A stretch of 46,977 nucleotides of DNA. Source: a virus. The DNA is taken from positions 1 to 46,977 of IMG/VR virus record IMGVR_UViG_3300010300_000025. The stretch is one strand, 5' to 3'. This document shows positions 23,701-31,700 of the stretch, in pieces. The notes below the pieces were generated by a model. That model searched no databases. It saw nothing but the letters and a program-made list of their open reading frames with translations, and had not been told where the DNA came from. Made by a program: the position numbers and the translations under genes. Position 1 is the first letter of the stretch; the number at the start of each line of letters is the position of its first letter.

Positions 23701-25286
23701 AACGATGTTGTACCATCATCCCACACATCTTTAAGACCGATATTAGACCAAACAGGCTTTACTCTCCATACCTTGGGCCATTTGTATCCTATTGCAGTAT
23801 GTGGAGTTAGGCTTCCTGAACGCTCTATTATACCTTTACTAGGAAGATTTTTTAATGTATCTAAATAATTATAATTAGAGGTAGAACGTACACCTATAAT
23901 AGGTTCGTTGGTAGGTGTTAAACCCTCCTTCAAAGTATATTCTCTAGTATTAATAAGGGATGCTGATTCATACGCAAGCGTGTTAGCAAATCCACCTAAA
24001 AAATTTTCATCGATATACTTCTTTCTAGCTTCCATGTTAGACAGAAAATCTGTGTTAAAGTGTGAATTACCTGCTGATCGGAATGAATGTCCGCCATGAT
24101 CGTAGAATACATCGTAACTATCTTTATCAAGTTGATCATCAATTGTACGAGGTAGCGGGTGAACACCATATTGTAAATTAATGGTTTGTACGTATGCCTC
24201 ATTGTAAAAATCGGCGTCGTCATAAAATTTTGTATTCAAAGATTGTAAATAATTAAGGTGACTAGATAAATTAAAAGTTTTTTCAATATAATCTTTTATT
24301 TCATTTTGCTCTAGTAATGTTTCACGGTCGTAACGCAAGCTGCCAGAGTATTCAAATACTATAGGAGTACCTTCTGTCTCATTTTTGCTACTATCTATAC
24401 CTGATAAAGTATTCGCATCTGACGCTGTAACACGTGTAGCAATTTCACAAAACTTTTTTACTACGTCTGGTATAGTAATTTCTATATCACCGTTAGTACC
24501 TTGTACTGTTGAACTCTGAGATACAGCAGATGGAATGATGGGAGCAACGTTGAGATTAGTAACCATGTTAGCTCTAGCAGGCAAATTAGGATCGCCTGTT
24601 ATACCTAATGACATTGAGTGTATAGTTGGTCTCCGTATACCTGATCTCTGTTTACACTGTGCAAGTAGTGCAGCTGGTGTTATATTTGCAATTCCTAGAT
24701 CTTTGTTATGTTTATATGTACTTGATGCTTTGTAGCCCCATAAGTATATATGAGCATCTTTTGCTAAACCAGTTGTTTTACCAACAATATTAGATAAACA
24801 GTTAGTTCCATGTGAAGATACACTTTGAAGTGTCATATAATGACCTAAGCGTAAATCTAAACCATCCCTTTTTAGTTTATTACTATATGTACCTTTATAA
24901 TTGTAATTAGAGAGAGTAAATGGGGACCATTCTGTCACCATTCTCTTTTTCTCAGGATGATAAGCTCGGAGTCCACCTTGAGAAACAGCGTCATCTAAAA
25001 TCTCTTGAAAGTATCTTGCAATGGTACTATTTAATTCTTCATATGTAACATCTTGAGCTCTCCACTCCTCAAAAGTACAATTAGGATTATTTAATAGATA
25101 TCCCCAATCAACTAGCTGGATATTATCTCTAAATTCATAATGCATTATATCGTAACTACTATCTGTTATACATACATCTACATTAGCACCTGTAATATCA
25201 CTTGTATATTGGTAGTTATCTATATAATCCTGAAACGAAATCATTTCAGGTGTACTGATAATATAATCTTTAATTTTTTTATACAT
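20760..25286 (-). CDS. Giant virion protein with a split subtilase (S8) domain
   Basis: A 1508-aa protein with a subtilisin-type triad: Asp42 in VDVCITDSSYDIMH, His159 in SVSSHGTNCLSNIVGKTTGL, and Ser1308 in GGTSFSCPLTAGVAALW. Other subtilase landmarks are SMSLG after the His and, near the Ser, AKYDLDERANTVGAST and NRVSIWAPGSDV. His and Ser are usually about 150 residues apart; here it is about 1150. The ~1000-residue insertion carries fibre-like beta modules, one shared with the neighbouring 1152-aa protein. The usual oxyanion Asn is not obvious. The protein sits in the fibre cluster and has a late-type motif, so it is probably on the virion, perhaps cutting host-surface or structural protein. 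Activity is inference. Confidence 0.78.
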   Translation of the reverse strand: MYKKIKDYIISTPEMISFQDYIDNYQYTSDITGANVDVCITDSSYDIMHYEFRDNIQLVDWGYLLNNPNCTFEEWRAQDVTYEELNSTIARYFQEILDDAVSQGGLRAYHPEKKRMVTEWSPFTLSNYNYKGTYSNKLKRDGLDLRLGHYMTLQSVSSHGTNCLSNIVGKTTGLAKDAHIYLWGYKASSTYKHNKDLGIANITPAALLAQCKQRSGIRRPTIHSMSLGITGDPNLPARANMVTNLNVAPIIPSAVSQSSTVQGTNGDIEITIPDVVKKFCEIATRVTASDANTLSGIDSSKNETEGTPIVFEYSGSLRYDRETLLEQNEIKDYIEKTFNLSSHLNYLQSLNTKFYDDADFYNEAYVQTINLQYGVHPLPRTIDDQLDKDSYDVFYDHGGHSFRSAGNSHFNTDFLSNMEARKKYIDENFLGGFANTLAYESASLINTREYTLKEGLTPTNEPIIGVRSTSNYNYLDTLKNLPSKGIIERSGSLTPHTAIGYKWPKVWRVKPVWSNIGLKDVWDDGTTSFISMSESTLPLIATSSEGYILFAPTTSSLPYMHIEGTAVENTRVDTFKYPPPTIDGTTAHQRLPMYSTASITLEELLTYNEQNNQDWIDGGYDRNVIGQIKGVTGIGFPYLPATSLTLYPGRSYFIVLKESEDVPDTVSWIFPHTTTGIVTQSIALTERWQSFSTYVNVDLPPHNKPTLASLISSSLYNTSDPLLRSSDTKVNIEYINETKGKDATQRTTQDPENITLLANSDENGIYTSSPERYTQHTSFPSNGVFITGSYINNTLPRLQGMVNTDIEDLSTLEDSDDQVEIIEGARFTDDLTIKSYHANDAYNIAFPFQCCRLHPAFSVFGSHPDLYEINEIFDQLDSDSSNINTLVNDTPEKVSALKNIVDNYNYIGLLLHPYDDEEQIIDNEPLMFIHYYDSDAHLGILPDTETEFKLKNPEATSPLNSYYTVNISKMRDGEVPSASKILKFHTLLSQNLLYYSASVNIERNIPPIIPQSTLPVTNSFGDQFELDFIYGEDIIDPDSGLNLHQLFKQPWISEIINFDKKEENVSDLDLFLTRRANFGNSILVLKERPGGKRDLIKIKQPYSPIRLSGYPAKYDLDERANTVGASTLVRGNDPTKTYVSGTFHFPGSYWTSSVDNVEYKHFFTSQSGDDQAFADAPSVFSNKGNRVSIWAPGSDVLVAEATNNTYTTTGVTLLDYFNTGSDYYRYPFLLASCSFDNMRDSNNNTIPELGFMTSSQAFVGDFPMSFGRTAYIANREMIDARRLKSYSLPIYEDSTGRLNLYKYTGGTSFSCPLTAGVAALWLDLFPELTQLELRAVMQASSYRGAFREENLFGPDTVRNINDFDRFLFGISSNVGISNSDYPSQIPYFNVSSSGTHTREYYHERINSDLFSSSYQRFFADPTNTFNIENGERKRKTAEQRFRRYLLSYSDFNRNRSLYGAFNGVAHWPFSKTNRSEITGSINNLSINGVMTLLNSTLPTGSEKLNIQY
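23200..23780 (-). repeat. Fibre module, copy in the subtilase protein
   Basis: The part encoding PMYSTASITLEELLTYNEQN and its flanks matches a stretch of the neighbouring 1152-aa gene (27400-27800). DNA similarity is visible around 23462-23518, including an identical gtaagttaaaag and gctgtactgta. Boundaries are approximate. Confidence 0.65.
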
Positions 25287-25302
25287 TACAACCTCGTTAC
25301 TG

Positions 25303-25313
25303 TTATAAATATC
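25303..25313 (-). promoter_or_regulatory. Late-promoter-like motif before the subtilase gene
   Basis: The minus strand reads GATATTTATAA. It overlaps the stop codon of the 1152-aa gene and lies 16 nt before the ATG at 25286, with GAGG between. Confidence 0.58.
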
Positions 25314-28300
25314 TCAATTTAGTAAAATCAATTATATCTGCAACAGATATACTTACAGAAGCATCTTGTGTTACTTTAATTTGATAACCTTCACCAGGTA
25401 TCATCTTAATATCTGTGGTATTTAGCAGCGGGAACCATGTTTTTCCTGAGTTAGTTTTTACATATGTTATTTTATCACCAATACTGATAAATACATCTAA
25501 AGCGGAAGCATATTGATTAGCAAGGTCGGTGTCAAACACACCTAAATTACCCCACGGTACACCAATAAAATTTATCCCAGCTGTGAGATTGAAAGTGTGT
25601 ACGAAATTTATATCGCTAGATACCTCTCCAGGTAATCTAAATTCATAACGTTTAGTAAGATCACGTAATGGGTTTAATTGAACTCTATAAGATCCTGTTT
25701 TATTAACAGTTCCTAGATTGTCTCTCGATGATGGATTATTGGTAGTCCAGAGTGGATATTCAGGTGCCTTTCTTTCAAATATACTAGTTACAACACTAGA
25801 AATCCCCGGTTGTTCTGCAGTAGGTATAATAGAGGATATATCTAAATCAGTTTCAGCAAATAAACTATCTTCTAGTAACTCACCTAAATCTCTATTAGTA
25901 TCTATGCTAATACTAATATCAAACGCGTTTACAGTTTTTACCAATGATTGTGGAGGTAGAGATATAACTTGTGTAGTTGCAATAGCATTGCTAGGAGGTG
26001 GTAAACATGATCCATCATCTACATTAGCTTTAGGGTTATAGTTAGAGCTAAACTTATTAGTACAGCCTTCAACCTTCTCAACATTATAACGAATAGTTAA
26101 TCCGGTTTGAGTTGTTGAAAGAAAATATCCTTTACCGGGTTCAAATGTTTCTAAACCTCCTGCTAATGGCCATGGACTGACTCCTGTACCATAAATTTTA
26201 TCAAATTTGTTTTGAAAGTTTGAATCAAATGTTTCATTAAATGCAATCCAATCAGATATACTTATATTGGAAGGTGTAGGTACAGGTAAAGAATAAAGTC
26301 CTATACCATTACTTAATACAATTTCATTAGTAATCTTAAGATTACCAACTAAATGTAAGAACCCACTATTCAATGAAAACACTTCAATACCTGCATCGTT
26401 TTTTAGTTGAACGCCGTTAGTATCAAGACTTCCAGATGTCCAATCTAGAATAGGCGCGTCATTACCATTACCATGTTGCCTAGCAAATCCAATACCACTA
26501 CCACCAATTAAGTTAGCTTCACTCACTTGATATGGATCATCAGTTGAATAAAAGTTATTATCAAATAATTGACCTATTGTATACGAATTAAAAGGCTCTT
26601 GACTCATATCAACAAAAGTACTAATATGGTTCCAGCCGAGGGAAATAGGAATTACTTGTCGAGATAATAATTGACAAGACCCATCATTAATAGTTGCTTC
26701 CGGGTCGTAATTGGAACTTCCTATAACTGTACAGCCGTATATTCTACAAGAACCATCATCAATTGTTGCTGAAGGATTGTAATTAGAAGCCCTACTGTTT
26801 GTACAGCCTACAATACCTACATCATTAATTATATTAACGGTGACGTTACCGTCAGTACTAAGATTGTAAGCCTGACCAGGTACTAGATTACCAATACCAT
26901 TAAACCCTTGCCCAGGTACATAAGCTTTACCATCATTATTCGTTACTTGTCTGATGACATTTTCTGAACCTTGAAAATAATCAACTGCATTAATTTCTTC
27001 TAAAGATGGAAAGCCTATTATATGATTACCAGCACCGTAAGTGTGAGTGAAACGATTTATTACTGAACCCGATACACGTAGCTGGTAACCACTACCATCT
27101 ACTTTAACCAGTAGGCCTTCATAATTATTCCACTGTCCTATCCCGTCATATTTATCGCTTTGTCGATAATCAATAATACCACCGTTTCCATTTTTTATCA
27201 AAAGTATAGGTGAGGATTCATAGTTATGTTCTATTCTGTTCTTATCCTTTATTTGAGTAATAACTGATTGAGGATTAGGTTCTCTGTTTTCAGGTGAATC
27301 TACTGTGGTTGAAAATAATCTAGTATTAATAATTTGATTCCATGAATTAATTTTATTATTACCATTTGTAGTCATATCTATGTAAGTACTGATAAGATTT
27401 GGACCATGTATTAAAGGAATAACTTGAGTTGCTTGAAGGCCTTCTGCTGTGCTAGGAAATAATAATTTTACAGGTAAAGTTGATGCAGGTACGGCATTAG
27501 TCAGAGATATTATTAAAGATTCTCCAGGTTGAATATCTCTAGTTAAAGAACTAAAGGTACTACTCCAAAATTCACCAGTTACAACTTTTATATTTCCTAT
27601 AAATGCTCTATTAAATTGAGTATTATATGTCTCATTGTAAGTTAAAAGTTCCTCTACTGTAAATGGAGCTGTACTGTAAACAGGTATTTGATTAGCCCAA
27701 ACACCACCTTCTTCTGCAAAACCATCGTCACCTGTAGGTGATACTCTCCATAACGATGCGGTTGTATTATTAACCACACTACCACTAAGAATAATATACT
27801 TAGTATCTAAAGAGCTGTTATAAACTAAATATCCATGATCATTTCTCATATCTAACGATACAGCTGAACTTGTTACACGGCTCGGTAAAACGTAAGCATT
27901 AGTAGTTGTATCATATAAACTACCAGAAAATATATCATATGCAGTTCTACCAGTAGTATCTATAAATGTAGAAATTAAATTAAAACCATTATCTAAAGTA
28001 ATATTATGTATATCACTATCACCTAACACATTTTCACTTACTGGTGGTTCCGGTGTATCATCTACTACCTCTTCTACGTCTTCAGGTATACCTAATTCTA
28101 AGTCAGGATTAATCCAGCTATCAGGAATTCCATCAGGAAATTCAGAAACAGGGTATAACTCATTTAAAGTTACATTACTTAAATAATCAATACTACCTGT
28201 AATACGCTCATTAGGTATAGTTAATCTCCACAATCCCCAACTTTTAGGCATCATATCAAAATTATTAATAATGCATGTTCCGATAGCTAACATCTCACCT

Positions 28301-28761
28301 TCAGTAAGAGTATGATCGTAATCACTAGATCTTGATCCATAACCAATGAAATCGGGTACATTATCTTTAGCGGAATTTACTATACTATATGATTGTGAAA
28401 AAGAACCTAGGCTGTAGTAATAATCTACATAAGACATACTAGGCTCTGTAGGATTTAAACCAAACATCCCTTTTAATGTAGCAGCTTCTACACCAACATC
28501 TGGTAAATCGCCTTTTTCATATATAGCAAATTTATTATAATCAATATCCTCAACTACTTCATCTTTACCTAAATCATAGTAATTTGCAACTAGGTTAGTA
28601 CGCAATAACATATCAAGTTGTTTTACTGTCATATGCAATATTAATACATTAGGTATAGTAGGAAATGTATTAGCTATTTTAATGCTAGTATTTTTAACAT
28701 ATTTATCTAAAAAAACAAATTTGTCAATTTTTGTAACTCTTATTTTGTAAGATTTAATCAT
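25303..28761 (-). CDS. Modular fibre / adhesin-like protein with GCT...DDGSC repeats
   Basis: A 1152-aa protein built of repeated beta modules. At least four units share a GxNLIST[YF][IV]D[MT]-type strand pair (NGFNLISTFIDTTGR, HGPNLISTYIDMTTN, LGWNHISTFVDMSQE, AGINFIGVPW) followed by a PGxGYxL-type turn (EPGKGYFLST, VPGQAYNLST, IPGEGYQIKV). Three 21-residue Cys repeats (GCTxxxxSNYxPxAxxDDGSC) occur in the second half. An acidic linker lies near residue 240 (PEDVEEVVDDTPEPP). The modules are typical of extracellular adhesins of marine bacteria. The protein lies between the collagen-like fibre and the subtilase, 1 nt after the former, so a tail fibre or head-decoration role is likely. Its receptor is unknown. 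Confidence 0.65.
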   Translation of the reverse strand: MIKSYKIRVTKIDKFVFLDKYVKNTSIKIANTFPTIPNVLILHMTVKQLDMLLRTNLVANYYDLGKDEVVEDIDYNKFAIYEKGDLPDVGVEAATLKGMFGLNPTEPSMSYVDYYYSLGSFSQSYSIVNSAKDNVPDFIGYGSRSSDYDHTLTEGEMLAIGTCIINNFDMMPKSWGLWRLTIPNERITGSIDYLSNVTLNELYPVSEFPDGIPDSWINPDLELGIPEDVEEVVDDTPEPPVSENVLGDSDIHNITLDNGFNLISTFIDTTGRTAYDIFSGSLYDTTTNAYVLPSRVTSSAVSLDMRNDHGYLVYNSSLDTKYIILSGSVVNNTTASLWRVSPTGDDGFAEEGGVWANQIPVYSTAPFTVEELLTYNETYNTQFNRAFIGNIKVVTGEFWSSTFSSLTRDIQPGESLIISLTNAVPASTLPVKLLFPSTAEGLQATQVIPLIHGPNLISTYIDMTTNGNNKINSWNQIINTRLFSTTVDSPENREPNPQSVITQIKDKNRIEHNYESSPILLIKNGNGGIIDYRQSDKYDGIGQWNNYEGLLVKVDGSGYQLRVSGSVINRFTHTYGAGNHIIGFPSLEEINAVDYFQGSENVIRQVTNNDGKAYVPGQGFNGIGNLVPGQAYNLSTDGNVTVNIINDVGIVGCTNSRASNYNPSATIDDGSCRIYGCTVIGSSNYDPEATINDGSCQLLSRQVIPISLGWNHISTFVDMSQEPFNSYTIGQLFDNNFYSTDDPYQVSEANLIGGSGIGFARQHGNGNDAPILDWTSGSLDTNGVQLKNDAGIEVFSLNSGFLHLVGNLKITNEIVLSNGIGLYSLPVPTPSNISISDWIAFNETFDSNFQNKFDKIYGTGVSPWPLAGGLETFEPGKGYFLSTTQTGLTIRYNVEKVEGCTNKFSSNYNPKANVDDGSCLPPPSNAIATTQVISLPPQSLVKTVNAFDISISIDTNRDLGELLEDSLFAETDLDISSIIPTAEQPGISSVVTSIFERKAPEYPLWTTNNPSSRDNLGTVNKTGSYRVQLNPLRDLTKRYEFRLPGEVSSDINFVHTFNLTAGINFIGVPWGNLGVFDTDLANQYASALDVFISIGDKITYVKTNSGKTWFPLLNTTDIKMIPGEGYQIKVTQDASVSISVADIIDFTKLRYL
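26005..26067 (-). repeat. Cys repeat 3 (GCTNKFSSNYNPKANVDDGSC unit), 63 bp
   Basis: One of three 63-bp units encoding a 21-residue motif with Gly-Cys-Thr at the start and Asp-Asp-Gly-Ser-Cys at the end. The two Cys probably form a disulfide or bind metal with the Asp residues. Such units are common in marine Bacteroidetes surface proteins. Confidence 0.8.
26674..26808 (-). repeat. Tandem Cys repeats 1 and 2, 63 bp each with a 9-bp spacer
   Basis: Two units lie at 26746-26808 and 26674-26736, separated by 9 bp. They encode GCTNSRASNYNPSATIDDGSC-type motifs (given here only as the pattern). The order Gly-Cys-Thr, Ser-Asn-Tyr-Asn/Asp-Pro, Ala-Thr-Ile, Asp-Gly-Ser-Cys is kept in both. Confidence 0.8.
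27400..27800 (-). repeat. Fibre module, copy in the 1152-aa protein
   Basis: This stretch encodes PVYSTAPFTVEELLTYNETY and flanks, matching the module in the subtilase protein (23200-23780). Both copies also share the following segments: an I-G-x-I-K-x-V-T-G strand and a W-x-F-P or L-L-F-P-s-T strand. Boundaries are approximate. Confidence 0.65.
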
Positions 28762-28762
28762 A

Positions 28763-31700
28763 TTAACTATTATCCGGCTCTAAATACTGAGAGCCTGTAG
28801 GAATATTTCTCCATGTATCTGTAAATGGTTGCCACATCCACATTTGCCCAGCTGTTAATACTTGCTGCTGTACCGTACGTATAGCCATATTGTTTACTGT
28901 ACCGGAAGGTCTGTTATCAGAGAAAGAGGTTGCTATACCTCCTGAATGGGCTTGTACAGGTGATCCATCATATCCGCGAATAACTGTTAATACAATGAGT
29001 GGTCGTGTAGTCCCTGTAAATGTTGCCCAACCAGGACTTGAAATATTTGATATATACAGTAATTCAGCATCATACTTTATAACTCTACCAATACGCAGTT
29101 GCCCGGTATTGGAAAGGCTGTAAACAGAAAAGCGTTTACCAGCATCCCAATCATATACACCAGATAATAATATTCTATTACCTTCAGGGTTTACAATAGT
29201 ATTATTTAAGTTAGTTGCATTGTAAGTTCCGTAACCTGAGTATCCGGCTTCTGGAAAATGTAGGCTGTGTTCAATGTTAGTATTTGTACCGCCAGGACCA
29301 AATTTACTAATCCCTGTAAGTACATCAACGGGACCTGCTTCTCCTTGTACATAAACTAGTTCACCACCTCGTAAACTAGCTGTTGGTATTTGCTTGACCT
29401 CATCTTCTGAGTTATATTTAGGAACAGCAAATGGTACATCAAAGTTTATCGATTCATTACTACTTGTAATAGCACTATTAAGTTCAATCGATGGTGTAGT
29501 AAAAATAACTTTACTTGAAGGTTGAATTGTGGTAATAGAAAAGTCATTGTTAGAAGTTAATCCCTGTGTAGGCAATTTATAATCCCAAGGACTTGTTAAT
29601 ACTGGTTTACCATTCCATTTTAATAATCCATTTTCTTCATATAAAGTGTTATCTATAAATTCAGGAGCTCCAGACAGACTGTAACCGCGTGCTATTACCT
29701 GCTCTTTTAATATTACATCATTATCAACATGCAAACTACTTTGCATCTGTACAACACCTATTCCTTGACCTGATGGGTTTATTTTAAGTATAGCTGTACC
29801 TGTTGTCAATTCAGCATCACCACTGTTATTGAAGGTAAAGCTAGCACCAGGTGCGATCTGAACATCACTGTTTAGAGTTAGTTTAGATGAAGATATATAA
29901 GAACCACCTACCTTATCTAAACCAATTTTTAGAGCTACGGAAGCACTATCAAATCTTACTTCAGGTTGACTACCATGAGATTGTGATAGATGAATCATTG
30001 CCTCCGGATTACTAGCATTAATACCTAACCTAGGGATACCACCAGTAAAGGTAAACCAATCTTTTGATAGGGCTGTACCGTATGTTAAACCTAGTTGTGT
30101 ATTAGTAGCTCCTTCATAAAAAGATGTACCGGATAGTGAAAAAACTTTTCCATTGACAAGCTCGTTATTTAATACTTGGACTAATGCATTACTTGATGTA
30201 TGTATATCAAGAGTACCGGATATATTCAAATGATTAGTTGTTAGTTTTTCGTTACCAACAGTAGTAAATATTCCATCACCTGTACCCCCTCCAGCTTGTG
30301 AACCTACACCGTAACTACCTGTGTAGTAAAATCTACCTGATGCTTTATCATAGATAACGGAGCGTAAATCATCGTAGTGAGTAGGGGCGTGAGATGCGCT
30401 AGCGAATAATAACCCACTTGCACTTATATCAGCAGAACCAGTTATACTTTCATCAACTTCCAATCTACCTTGAACTATAGTTCTTGAAGTAGAGTTTGTA
30501 CCTGGATTTCCTAATTTCACATCAATACGGTAAGAAGTTTTTTCATCGTCAATACCACCACCGTGGAGAGACAGTCCTGTACGAAGGGTGAAATTACCTA
30601 AAGTATTCACATCGAAATCTAACGTACTACGCTCACTACCATTAGAAGTATCATCAGCTATATTAATAATTCTAGCGTATGTCTGGTCATTACTTAATGC
30701 ATCTGTACCGTTAAAGAATACTTGACCTATAACAGTGTTATCTGTTAACCCCGTACCGTCTGCTCTTTCACGTTGAAAAAACAGTGAGGGTGAACCGATG
30801 TGAGAGTTAACATTTCCTTTAAGAATTAAATCAGGTTCACCAAAGGTAGCAGATTCAATAGTAACTTTATCAGATAGTAACTTTACAGAACCTGAGAATT
30901 GAGAGGAAAAATCGTGAGCTCCGGGAGATATTATAATATCACCACCATAACCAGAGCCTGAACCAGGCCCGGCATTTATTTTTATATCACCACCGTCACC
31001 TGAAGGGCCGAATCCATGACCTGATTCAATAGTTAAATCAGCTCCATCGGCATTAGAAGACCTATCAGGTGTTTCAATTTTAATAGAAGTAGCTCCAGGA
31101 GAGAAGGTTATGTTGTTAACATTAACTATATCCTCACCATTCATATTAAGAGCTTGTACAGCGGTGTGATTACCTAAATCATCACCTCCAGCTTCTGCTG
31201 CAGCAAGGGAAGCAGATAAATTAGGTATACCGTCCAATACTATATTACTTGCACTAATAACACCACTTGCTGTTATTTGACCCAAAACATTTAAATTATC
31301 GCTAATCTGAGTAATAGGTGCAGTAAGGAAAATAGAACCAGATCCACCTGTCCCTCCACTCCCAACAGTATGCAATGTTATATCACCACTATCAGCAGTT
31401 CCGGCTCCAAAACCTGGACGTAATATTAAATTACCACCTGTGTGCCCTAGGCCGTATGCACTACCAGCCTCTATAGTAATATCAGCACCTTCTCGTCCAT
31501 AACCTTCAACAGTGTAGAATGCTTCATCAGGCGCTTCTATTTTTATTGAAGTTGCACCTTGATTAAATACTAAATTATTAGCAGTTAGAGTATCTGCTTC
31601 TATAACTCCACTGGAACTTATATTACCAGAAGCTGTTATATTACCAGTTACTTGTAGATCTGAGTCGTTTATTACTTTATTATTGGCATTTATTTCAAGT

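Noticed and set aside
26005-26808. CRISPR-like repeats
   Set aside because: The 63-bp units are coding repeats in one frame with a 9-bp spacer; there are no uniform spacers.
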